DNA of 64,000 nucleotides from Bradyrhizobium zhengyangense (GTDB lineage Bacteria > Pseudomonadota > Alphaproteobacteria > Rhizobiales > Xanthobacteraceae), in assembly GCF_022012435.1 (NCBI RefSeq), contig NZ_JAKLUA010000003.1:538940-602939 (forward strand), written 5' to 3'. This document shows positions 8,495 to 15,317 of the stretch, piece after piece. The translations under genes were made by a program, and so were the position numbers. How positions within the stretch are numbered: the first letter of the stretch is position 1; each line of letters begins with the position of its first letter. The notes under the pieces were generated by a model that did no database searches, had not been told where the DNA came from, and saw only the letters and a program-made list of their open reading frames with translations.

Positions 8495-9739
8495 ATGAAC
8501 TTCGACGACACTCCGCAGGAAGCCGAATTCCGCGCCACCGCGCGGGCGTGGATCGGCGCCAACGCGCCGAAGCAATATGAGGAGGATCTGCGCAAATCCT
8601 CGCTCGGTCGTACCGTGCTCAGGAACGCTGACATTCTCGAGGTTGCAAAGGCCTGGCAGAAGAGGAAGGCCGATGCCGGCTGGGCCTGCCTGCACTGGCC
8701 AAAGGAATATGGCGGCCGCGGCTCATCGCCGATCGAGCGCGTGATCTGGCAGCAGGAGGAGGGGCCGTTCGGCCAGCTGTCCCGCATGTTCATCATCGGC
8801 CACGGCATGTGCGGGCCGACCATGATGGCGTTCGCACGCGAGGAGCATAAGCGCACCTACCTCCCGCCGCTCGCATCAGGCGAGAAGGTCTGGTGCCAGC
8901 TGTTCTCCGAACCGGCCGGCGGCTCCGATGTCGCTGGCCTGCGCACGCGCGCAGAGAAGGATGGCGACGACTGGGTCATCAACGGCCAGAAGATCTGGAC
9001 GTCGGGCGCGCATTATTCCGACTACGGCATCTTGCTCACCCGCACCGATCCCACCGTGCCCAAGCACAAGGGTCTCACCATGTTCTTCCTGGACATGAAG
9101 AGCCCGGGCGTCGAAGTGCGGCCGATCAAGCAGGCGAGCGGTGCGTCCGACTTCAACGAAGTTTATTTCACCAATGTCCGCATCCCCGACCATCAGCGCC
9201 TCGGCGAGGTCGGTGACGGCTGGAACGTTTCGCTGACCACTCTGATGAACGAACGCAGTGCGATCGGTGCGGCCGTCTCGACCGGTTTCCCCGAACTGTT
9301 CGAATATTGCTCCAGCCTGATGCTCGATGACGGTCCGGCGATCGAGGATCGCGCGGTGCGCTCGAAGCTCGCCAACTGGGCGGTGAAGGCGAGCGGGCTG
9401 AAATACACCAGCATGCGCGCGATCTCCGCGCTGTCGAAGGGCGAGCGGCCTGGTCCGGAGAACTCGATCGGCAAGCTCGTGGCGGGCTCCATGATTCAGG
9501 ACGTCGCGACCTACGCACTCGATCTGCAAGGTGCCGCCGGCGTCGTCAGCGGCGAGGATGCCGAGCTCGCCGGCCGCTTCCAGGCGATGCTGCTGCGTGC
9601 GCCGGGCACCCGCGTCGAAGGCGGCACCGACGAGATCATGCGGAACATCATCGCCGAGCGGGTGCTGGGCCTGCCCGGCGACATCAGGGTCGACAAGGAC
9701 GTGCCGTTCAACAAGATCCCGACCAGGGGAAGAGGGTAG
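8495..9739 (+). CDS. Acyl-CoA dehydrogenase, large-subunit type (copy 1)
   Basis: A 414-aa acyl-CoA dehydrogenase of the PimC-like group, beginning MNFDDTPQEAEFRATARAW. The FAD-binding stretch WCQLFSEPAGGSDVAGLRT and QKIWTSGAHYSDYGILL are typical. In the C-terminal segment VEGGTDEIMRNIIAERVLG, the residue just before GTDE is Gly, where MCAD-type enzymes carry the catalytic Glu. Any base must therefore come from elsewhere or from the partner subunit. It lies 15 bp after the small subunit gene and 9 bp before a close paralogue, so all three should be one transcript. Confidence 0.92.
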   Translation: MNFDDTPQEAEFRATARAWIGANAPKQYEEDLRKSSLGRTVLRNADILEVAKAWQKRKADAGWACLHWPKEYGGRGSSPIERVIWQQEEGPFGQLSRMFIIGHGMCGPTMMAFAREEHKRTYLPPLASGEKVWCQLFSEPAGGSDVAGLRTRAEKDGDDWVINGQKIWTSGAHYSDYGILLTRTDPTVPKHKGLTMFFLDMKSPGVEVRPIKQASGASDFNEVYFTNVRIPDHQRLGEVGDGWNVSLTTLMNERSAIGAAVSTGFPELFEYCSSLMLDDGPAIEDRAVRSKLANWAVKASGLKYTSMRAISALSKGERPGPENSIGKLVAGSMIQDVATYALDLQGAAGVVSGEDAELAGRFQAMLLRAPGTRVEGGTDEIMRNIIAERVLGLPGDIRVDKDVPFNKIPTRGRG

Positions 9740-9748
9740 AGGTTCGCC

Positions 9749-10993
9749 ATGAATTTCGACGATACCCCGCAGGAAGCCGCATTCCGCGAGACCGCGCGCA
9801 AATGGATCACCGCCAACGCGCCGAAGGAGTTCGAGCAGGAGCTGTCAAAATCCTCGCTCGGCCGCATCAGGCTTGCCAAGCACGACATGGTCGAGGTCGG
9901 CAAGGCCTGGCAGAAGAAGAAGGCCGAAGGCGGCTGGGCCTGCCTGCACTGGCCGAAGGAATATGGTGGTCGTGGCGCCACGCCGATCGAGCGCGTGATC
10001 TGGCAGCAGGAAGAGGGCGTCTACGGCAAGCTGACGCAGCCATTCCAGATCGGCGAGGGCATGTGCGGCCCGACCGTGATGGCTTGGGGCACCGAGGACG
10101 CCAAGCGCCGCTATTTGCCGAAGCTCGCCTCGGGCGAGGAGATCTGGTGTCAGCTGTTCTCCGAGCCGTCCGCCGGCTCTGATGTCGCGGGCCTGCGCAC
10201 GCGCGCGGAGAAGAAGGGCGACGTCTGGGTTGTGGACGGCCAGAAGATCTGGACTTCCGGCGCGCATTACTCCGACTACGGTCTGTTGATCGCGCGCACC
10301 GATCCAAATGTGCCCAAGCACAAGGGCCTCACCATGTTCTTCCTGGACATGAAGAGCCCTGGTGTCGAGGTGCGGCCGATCAAGCAGGCCAACGGCATGC
10401 AGGAGTTCAACGAGGTCTATTTCACTGATGTCGTCATCCCGGACAGCCAGCGTCTCGGCGCGGTCGGCGAAGGCTGGAGCGTCTCGCTGACCACGCTGAT
10501 GAACGAACGCATGTCGATCGGCGCGCGGCTCGCGACCGGCGTCCCTGAGATGTTCGAGTTTTGCTCGAACCTGACGCTGGAGGATGGTCTCGCCATCGAC
10601 GATCCCGCTGTGCGCTCAAAGCTTGCGAGCTGGGCGGTGAAGTCGAGCGGGCTGAAATACACCAGCTACCGCGCGATCTCGGCGCTGTCGAAAGGCGAGC
10701 GGCCGGGACCGGAGAACTCCATCGGCAAACTGGTCTCGGGCATGATGCTCCAGGACATCGCGACCTACGCCATGGACCTCCAGGGCGCGGCCGGAGTGCT
10801 CACCGGCAGCGACGAGGAGACGGTGCACGGCCAGTTTCAGCAGATGCTGCTGTCCTCGCCCTCGATGCGGATTGCCGGCGGCACCGACGAGATCTTGCGC
10901 AACATCATCGCCGAGCGGGTACTGGGATTGCCGGGGGATATCCGCGTCGACAAGGATGTGCCTTACAACAAGATCCCGACCAAGGGGCGGTGA
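9749..10993 (+). CDS. Acyl-CoA dehydrogenase, large-subunit type (copy 2)
   Basis: A 414-aa tandem paralogue of the preceding gene: same length, collinear without obvious gaps, and sharing blocks such as KHKGLTMFFLDMKSPGVEV and ALSKGERPGPENSIGKL. The C-terminal motif is IAGGTDEILRNIIAERVLG, again without Glu before GTDE. The differences are concentrated between the shared blocks (for example SGASDFNE against NGMQEFNE), as expected for two subunits or two substrate specificities rather than a very recent duplication. It is the last gene of the rightward operon and is followed by a repeat element. Confidence 0.92.
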   Translation: MNFDDTPQEAAFRETARKWITANAPKEFEQELSKSSLGRIRLAKHDMVEVGKAWQKKKAEGGWACLHWPKEYGGRGATPIERVIWQQEEGVYGKLTQPFQIGEGMCGPTVMAWGTEDAKRRYLPKLASGEEIWCQLFSEPSAGSDVAGLRTRAEKKGDVWVVDGQKIWTSGAHYSDYGLLIARTDPNVPKHKGLTMFFLDMKSPGVEVRPIKQANGMQEFNEVYFTDVVIPDSQRLGAVGEGWSVSLTTLMNERMSIGARLATGVPEMFEFCSNLTLEDGLAIDDPAVRSKLASWAVKSSGLKYTSYRAISALSKGERPGPENSIGKLVSGMMLQDIATYAMDLQGAAGVLTGSDEETVHGQFQQMLLSSPSMRIAGGTDEILRNIIAERVLGLPGDIRVDKDVPYNKIPTKGR

Positions 10994-11012
10994 CAACTTC
11001 AATCACGGAATC

Positions 11013-11132
11013 GTAGGGTGGGTTAGTTAGCGCAGCGTAACCCACCTCTTAGCTTCCGCAGAGGAGACAGAAGTGGTGGGTTACGCCGCGCGGTTTGCGC
11101 TTCGCGCAATCCGCGGGGTTAACCCACCCTAC
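11013..11132. repeat. Palindromic repeat, GTAGGGTGGGTTA family
   Basis: An inverted repeat whose ends are GTAGGGTGGGTTA and TAACCCACCCTAC, with internal copies of GTAACCCACC and GGTGGGTTAC. It lies between the dehydrogenase operon and the nitroreductase gene. A relative with GTAGGGTGGGGCAAAG ends lies at 36993-37083. Confidence 0.7.
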
Positions 11133-11156
11133 GAAGAAAGCGACGCGAGCTAGATC

Positions 11157-11855
11157 ATGGACGCTAAAGTCAACCAAAACGACCGCATCGGCGTGCTCGA
11201 AGAGCTCCTCAACGAGCGTTACTCCGTGCGCGCCTTCCTGCCCAAGGAGGTCGATCGCGCCACTATCGAGCATGTGCTGACCACGGCGCAGCGGACCGCG
11301 TCCTGGTGCAACAGCCAGCCCTGGCAGGTCATCATCGCCAGCGGCGAGGCGAAAGAGCGCTTCCGCCAACTGATCTACAAGGAGGCCTCAGGCGGCCTTG
11401 GTGACGATTATGATTTCACGCCGCCGCGCGAATATGTCGGCGTCTATCTCGAGCGCCGCCGCGAGAGCGGCTTTCAGCTCTACAACACGCTCGGCATCCC
11501 GCGCGGCGACAAGATGGGTTACGCCAAGCAGGCGCTGGAGAATTACAATTTCTTTGGCGCGCCGCATGTCGCGATCATTCACACCAATGAGCCGCTCGGC
11601 ATCTATGGCGCGATCGACTGCGGTGCCTATGTTTCAAATTTCATGCTCGCCGCGCAAGCGCTCGGGCTCGGCACGATTCCGCAGGCCGCGCTGGCGCGCC
11701 ATTCCGGCCTGATCCGCCGCCACTTCAACTTGCCCGACGACCGCCGTGTCGTCTGCGGCATCTCGTTCGGCTATGCCGATCATGCGCACAAGGTCAACAG
11801 TTACCGCACCTCGCGCGCATCAGTCGCTGACACAGTGACGTTCGTCGAGACATGA
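11157..11855 (+). CDS. Nitroreductase family flavoprotein
   Basis: A 232-aa nitroreductase-fold protein that should bind FMN and use NAD(P)H to reduce a quinone, nitro compound or enone. Family features are the N-terminal RYSVRAFLPKEV, the FMN-contacting TASWCNSQPWQVIIA and the C-terminal GLGTIPQAALARHSGLIRRH. There is no signal peptide, so it is cytoplasmic. It is separated from the dehydrogenase operon by a repeat and converges on ecfG. The physiological substrate is unknown. Confidence 0.88.
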   Translation: MDAKVNQNDRIGVLEELLNERYSVRAFLPKEVDRATIEHVLTTAQRTASWCNSQPWQVIIASGEAKERFRQLIYKEASGGLGDDYDFTPPREYVGVYLERRRESGFQLYNTLGIPRGDKMGYAKQALENYNFFGAPHVAIIHTNEPLGIYGAIDCGAYVSNFMLAAQALGLGTIPQAALARHSGLIRRHFNLPDDRRVVCGISFGYADHAHKVNSYRTSRASVADTVTFVET

Positions 11856-11886
11856 CTCGAGCCGAGTTGGCTTGTTCACACGCGCG

Positions 11887-11912
11887 CAAAGACGGCCGCA
11901 CAAACGGCCGCC
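11887..11912. terminator. GC-rich hairpin between convergent nitroreductase and ecfG genes
   Basis: Two copies of the self-complementary ACGGCCGC separated by ACAA can pair as a short GC stem between convergent stops. There is no clear U tract, so this is only a possible bidirectional terminator. Confidence 0.3.
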
Positions 11913-11941
11913 TTCGCGAGCTGCCTTGATCAAATGACGCG

Positions 11942-12490
11942 CTATCCGCCGCTGCCGCCGATCACGGCGCGCACGGTCTCGTCGGGCCCGAAGTCCTCGG
12001 CGCCGTCGACATAGAGCAGCGCGGCGAGCTTCGAGCGCGCGCGGTTGACGCGGCTCTTGATGGTGCCGACGGCACAGCCGCAGATCGAGGCCGCATCCTC
12101 ATAGGAGAAGCCAGAGGCTCCGACCAGGATCAGCGCCTCACGCTGATCTTGGGGAAGCTTCTCGAGCGCGGTGCGAAACTCCTCGAACTCGAGATGAGCG
12201 TTCTGCGAAGGCTGCGTCTTCAGCGTCTTGGCATAGTTGCCCTCGGCGTCCTCGACCTCACGCCGCCGCTTGCGATAGTCGGAGCGAAACAGATTGCGCA
12301 GGATCGTGAACAGCCACGCCGGCAGATTGGAGCCGGGCTGGAACGAGTCGATGTTGGCGAGCGCGCGGAGCAGCGTCTCCTGCACCAGATCGTCGGCGCG
12401 GTCGGCATTGCCGCTAAGCGATATGGCGAACGCGCGCAGGCTTGGCACGGCCGCCAGAATGTCGTCACGCAGGGAGTTTGTGAGAGGCAT
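11942..12490 (-). CDS. ecfG: ECF sigma factor EcfG, general stress response
   Basis: A 182-aa sigma factor with region 2 (NADRADDLVQETLLRALANI and PAWLFTILRNLFRSDYRKRR) and region 4 (LPQDQREALILVGASGFSYE, then CAVGTIKSRVNRARSKL). These match EcfG (ECF15), the alphaproteobacterial general stress sigma factor that recognises GGAAC-N16/17-CGTT promoters. The start codon overlaps the nepR stop as TAATG, so translation is coupled to its anti-sigma factor. Divergent phyR completes the partner-switching module. Three exact EcfG-type promoters elsewhere in this window are likely targets. Confidence 0.95.
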   Translation of the reverse strand: MPLTNSLRDDILAAVPSLRAFAISLSGNADRADDLVQETLLRALANIDSFQPGSNLPAWLFTILRNLFRSDYRKRRREVEDAEGNYAKTLKTQPSQNAHLEFEEFRTALEKLPQDQREALILVGASGFSYEDAASICGCAVGTIKSRVNRARSKLAALLYVDGAEDFGPDETVRAVIGGSGG

Positions 12491-12723
12491 TAGTCCCTCC
12501 CATTGTTGTCGTTGGAGCCCCCAGCCCCATTCTCGTTTGGAGACCCACCTCCCGGCGCATCAAGCTTTTTGATGAGCTCCGCGAACCGGTCCGGAACCCC
12601 CTGCCGCACGACATCATCATACATCGCGCGCAGTTGATGCCCTATCCGGGATTGGATCTCCGGAGTGAGGCCTCCCTTGCCGGGGGTCGTGCTTTTGCTG
12701 GCTTGAGACTTGAGATCTTTCAT
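12490..12723 (-). CDS. nepR: Anti-sigma factor NepR
   Basis: A 77-aa acidic and Gly/Asn-tailed protein with the conserved NepR core LTPEIQSRIGHQLRAMYDDVV followed by PDRFAELIKKLD. NepR holds EcfG inactive until phosphorylated PhyR binds NepR. The start at 12723 (MKDLKSQAS) is preferred over an ATG at 12837, because the extra 38 residues run through the promoter region and resemble no NepR. GGAACAGG lies just upstream as a ribosome site. It is cotranscribed with ecfG through a TAATG overlap. Confidence 0.92.
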   Translation of the reverse strand: MKDLKSQASKSTTPGKGGLTPEIQSRIGHQLRAMYDDVVRQGVPDRFAELIKKLDAPGGGSPNENGAGGSNDNNGRD

Positions 12724-12821
12724 GACCTGTTCCACGTTTCCCCGAGTTAAGTGACTGCAAAATAGAGAAGTTTTCTCAACCGGGAGCCGTTCCCTGGACG
12801 AGTTCAATTCAGGGTTCGACA

Positions 12822-12848
12822 AAAAGTTCCCAGCCAAAGGGAACTTTT
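12822..12848. promoter_or_regulatory. Symmetric GGAAC inverted repeat in phyR / nepR-ecfG intergenic region
   Basis: AAAAGTTCCC (12822-12831) and GGGAACTTTT (12839-12848) are perfect 10-bp arms separated by 7 nt, which places a GGAAC element facing outward on each strand. The rightward one makes a good EcfG promoter. The leftward one is followed at N16/N17 by AATT/ATTG, a poor -10, so divergent EcfG control of nepR-ecfG is uncertain. Confidence 0.5.
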
Positions 12849-12864
12849 CTTATCCTGAGGCGTA
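12840..12864 (+). promoter_or_regulatory. EcfG-type promoter of phyR (GGAAC-N16-CGTA)
   Basis: GGAAC at 12840-12844 and CGTA at 12861-12864 are separated by 16 nt, one base short of the EcfG consensus CGTT. The element points at phyR and its -10 lies about 80 nt before the preferred ATG. Positive autoregulation of phyR through EcfG is known in this response. Confidence 0.65.
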
Positions 12865-12945
12865 ATCAGCCCCAGCAGGGGAACCCGGGCCTCCCCTCAT
12901 GTTGCCTGGTTCCTCAAGGTTGGCCCGATGATGAATGGAGTGGGG

Positions 12946-13752
12946 ATGTCCCGTTCACAGCTCGTTGCTGAACACTTGCCGTTGTTGCGCCGGTATGCGC
13001 GCGCCCTGACGGGCAGCCAGGCCTCCGGCGACGCCTATGTCGCAGCCATGTTGGAAGCCATGCTGGGAGATCCGTCAGTGCTCGACGAGAGCCATGGGCC
13101 GCGGGCCGGCCTGTTCCGGCTGTTTACCCAGATCTGGAATTCGGTTTCGGTCAATGACGATTCCGAGGTGGCGACACTGCCGATGCCGCCGGAACGCCGG
13201 CTGTCCAATATCACGCCGCTGCCGCGCCAAGCCTTCCTGCTACTCTCGCTCGAGGGCTTTTCGGAAGAGGAAGTCGCTTTCGTCCTCGGCACCGACGTTG
13301 CCGAGACGCGCCGGCTGGCTGACGCCGCCGGCCGCGAGATGGCGGCGGAGATCGCAACCGACGTGCTGATCATCGAGGACGAGACCTTCATCGCCATGGA
13401 CCTCGAGAGCCTGGTGAAGAATCTCGGCCACAATGTCGTCGGCGTCGCGCGCACCCATGCCGATGCCGTGGCGCTGGCCAAGAACAAGCGGCCGGGCCTC
13501 ATCCTCGCCGATATCCAGCTCGCCGACGGCTCCTCGGGCCTCGATGCGGTAAACGAGCTGCTGCGCACCTTCGAGGTGCCTGTCGTGTTCATCACCGCCT
13601 ATCCCGAGCGCTTCCTCACCGGCGAACGCCCCGAGCCGGCCTTCCTGATCTCAAAACCGTTCCAGCCCGCGATGGTGTCGGCGGTGGCGAGCCAGGCGCT
13701 GTTCTTCCAGCGCAACTCGCGCAACCGCGCGCCGAAGGCCCCGGCGGCGTAG
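12946..13752 (+). CDS. phyR: Anti-anti-sigma response regulator PhyR
   Basis: A 268-aa regulator with an N-terminal sigma-factor-like domain (about residues 5-125, including LPRQAFLLLSLEGFSEEEVA) and a C-terminal receiver. In the receiver IIEDE forms the acidic pocket and D189 in LILADIQLADG is the phospho-acceptor. When phosphorylated, PhyR sequesters NepR and frees EcfG. The start at 12946 (MSRSQL) has GGAG 5 nt upstream; an ATG at 12928 would add MMNGVG. The gene diverges from nepR-ecfG. No HRXXN-type sensor kinase is encoded nearby, so the input kinase must lie elsewhere in the genome. Confidence 0.95.
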   Translation: MSRSQLVAEHLPLLRRYARALTGSQASGDAYVAAMLEAMLGDPSVLDESHGPRAGLFRLFTQIWNSVSVNDDSEVATLPMPPERRLSNITPLPRQAFLLLSLEGFSEEEVAFVLGTDVAETRRLADAAGREMAAEIATDVLIIEDETFIAMDLESLVKNLGHNVVGVARTHADAVALAKNKRPGLILADIQLADGSSGLDAVNELLRTFEVPVVFITAYPERFLTGERPEPAFLISKPFQPAMVSAVASQALFFQRNSRNRAPKAPAA

Positions 13753-13781
13753 CGCGACCAGCCATCTGGCGATGACGTTCG

Positions 13782-13813
13782 ATCCGGCGTGCCGCGAGGC
13801 ACGCCGGATTTTT
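13782..13813 (+). terminator. Rho-independent terminator of phyR
   Basis: Perfect 12-bp arms ATCCGGCGTGCC and GGCACGCCGGAT around a GCGA tetraloop, running into TTTTT. It lies 30 bp after the phyR stop codon. Confidence 0.85.
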
Positions 13814-13882
13814 CGTGCCCGCTTGACTGGTATTGAATTCGCCGCCCATACCTCGTGCATCTCGACAATCGGAGACGTACCC

Positions 13883-14482
13883 ATGGACCAGCAACTGCTC
13901 GACCGCCTCGCCATCCGCGACCTCGTCGAGAACTGGGCGGTGTGGCGCGATGCCGGCGACTGGGAGCGCTTTGCCACCGTCTGGCACGAGGAAGGCTGGA
14001 TGTCCGCCACCTGGTTTCAGGGGCCGGCGCGGGAGTTCATGCGGGTCAGCCAGGAAGGCTTTGCCACGGGCGTGCGCATTCTGCATTTCCTTGGCGGCAG
14101 CAGCATCGACCTTTCGCGCGAGCGTGCCATTGCGCAAACCAAGATGACGATTTCGCAGCGGGCCCTGGTGCACGACGTGCTCTGCGACGTCGTCTGCACC
14201 GGCCGCTTCTACGATTTCCTGGAGAAGCGAAAGGATCAGTGGGGCATCGTCCGCCGCCAGCCGATCTACGAGAAGGACCGGATCGATCCGGTCGATCCGG
14301 CAGCAGAGCTTCGCCTCGACCAGCAAGCGCTCGCTGCGCTGCCCGAAGGCTACCGCCACCTCGCCTACATGCAGGAGCTGATCGGCTACAAGGTCAAGCG
14401 CGACATGCCGGGCCTGATCGGCCCCGAGGTCGAGAAGCTCTATGGCGAGGGACGGGACTGGCTGGCGGGGAAGGCCAAATAG
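13883..14482 (+). CDS. SnoaL-like / NTF2-fold protein
   Basis: A 199-aa protein with an N-terminal SnoaL-like helix and strand pattern (LLDRLAIRDLVENWAVWRDAGDWERF, read in short pieces) typical of the polyketide-cyclase/NTF2 superfamily. No signal peptide is seen. An upstream ATG at 13772 lies inside the phyR terminator and is unlikely; ATG 13883 has GGAGAC upstream. Members of this fold act as small hydrolases, isomerases or dehydratases, or as ligand binders, and the function here cannot be assigned. Confidence 0.78.
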   Translation: MDQQLLDRLAIRDLVENWAVWRDAGDWERFATVWHEEGWMSATWFQGPAREFMRVSQEGFATGVRILHFLGGSSIDLSRERAIAQTKMTISQRALVHDVLCDVVCTGRFYDFLEKRKDQWGIVRRQPIYEKDRIDPVDPAAELRLDQQALAALPEGYRHLAYMQELIGYKVKRDMPGLIGPEVEKLYGEGRDWLAGKAK

Positions 14483-14515
14483 TCTGCAAGCAAGGTGAGC
14501 CCCAGACAAAAGTAA

Positions 14516-14544
14516 GGCGCGACTGGCATCACCACAGTCGCGCC
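14516..14544. terminator. Strong GC hairpin downstream of SnoaL-like gene
   Basis: Perfect 10-bp arms GGCGCGACTG and CAGTCGCGCC enclose a 9-nt loop. It is located 34 bp after the stop codon. There is no U tract, so it may be a transcript-end stabiliser or a factor-dependent stop. The rest of 14545-14697 shows nothing recognisable. Confidence 0.45.
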
Positions 14545-14697
14545 CTACGTCGCCGGCTTATGGGGCAGGGGGGAATAGCCGGCTGTTGAGACGACTCCCA
14601 GCCAAGAGAGTCGTTCCCAGTGGTCGCAAAATTTTTTAAGCGGCTTTTGTGCGCTCTGGCGTGAATTTGGCACACGGTTAAGTGATCTTAACTTCTG

Positions 14698-14723
14698 GGA
14701 AACTCCGGTCCTCCCCTCGCGTT
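14698..14723 (+). promoter_or_regulatory. Weak EcfG-like promoter (GGAAA-N17-CGTT)
   Basis: GGAAA at 14698-14702 and CGTT at 14720-14723 with a 17-nt spacer differ from the EcfG consensus by one base in the normally strict -35. It ends 37 nt before the small exported protein gene. Confidence 0.3.
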
Positions 14724-14760
14724 GTTCCCGCGATCGCCATGGGGCGAGGGACCGATAGTC

Positions 14761-15192
14761 ATGCCACAGATTCAAAAGGTAATTTTTGGTGCCGTCGCGC
14801 TTATAGCGACGCTGGGCGCCGTTCAGGTCGGCGCCGTGCAACTGGCTTCCGGCCAGGATCTGGCCGAGCGCTGGGAAGCGCTGGCCGACCAGCCGGGCCA
14901 AACCTCAGGTCGCAACCTCGCAACTCATAACGTCAACCGCGCCGGTAAGTCCGACCGCCTCGCCGACCTGAAGCCGGCGGCGGTTCCGACTCGTACCGTC
15001 TCGATGCGGTTGAACGACCTTGCCGATACGTCCGTGCTGCTGCGGGTCCCCGCGGTCACCGAGACCGGCAACGCCAAGCCGGCGTCGTTGCTTCTGACGC
15101 CGGGCCGCAAGCCCACGATCGCCTGCGAGCCGATGGTCAGCTCCCTGACCGAGGTCGCCAAGCTGCTGCAGCCTGGCCGCTGCGTGACCTGA
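14761..15192 (+). CDS. Small exported protein of unknown function
   Basis: A 143-aa protein beginning MPQIQKVIFGAVALIATLGA, a short hydrophobic N-terminus that reads as a signal peptide or single membrane anchor. The mature part is polar and low in complexity, with two cysteines near the C-terminus (residues about 121 and 141) that could form a periplasmic disulfide. GAGGGA precedes ATG 14761 at suitable spacing; an upstream frame start at 14722 would bury the signal. A possible one-mismatch EcfG element, GGAAA-N17-CGTT at 14698-14723, lies just before it. I do not recognise the family. Confidence 0.7.
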   Translation: MPQIQKVIFGAVALIATLGAVQVGAVQLASGQDLAERWEALADQPGQTSGRNLATHNVNRAGKSDRLADLKPAAVPTRTVSMRLNDLADTSVLLRVPAVTETGNAKPASLLLTPGRKPTIACEPMVSSLTEVAKLLQPGRCVT

Positions 15193-15252
15193 TCCGCATC
15201 GGCCCTCCGCGCAAAAACGTCCTCCCGTCGGGAAGGCGGCTTTGCACGCGCA

Positions 15253-15280
15253 CTTGATCCGCCGTCCCATCGCGTTATAT
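15253..15280 (+). promoter_or_regulatory. Candidate heat-shock promoter of htpG
   Basis: CTTGAT (15253-15258) and TTATAT (15275-15280) with a 16-nt spacer resemble the alphaproteobacterial RpoH32 promoter, whose -35 is CTTG and whose -10 is AT-rich. It ends 37 nt before the htpG start. A housekeeping promoter using TTGATC is an alternative reading. Confidence 0.4.
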
Positions 15281-15317
15281 CCCGGCTTTCTCCATTTCTG
15301 ATTGACCGGGTAAACGC

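Noticed and set aside
12789..12793. Additional minus-strand GGAAC before nepR
   Set aside because: The bases at N16 and N17 (ACTT, CTTC) do not match the EcfG -10, so it is not listed as a promoter.
12892..12916. Second GGAAC upstream of phyR (in GGGGAACCCGGG)
   Set aside because: The nearest GTT lies at N15-N16 in the wrong register; the 12840 element is better.
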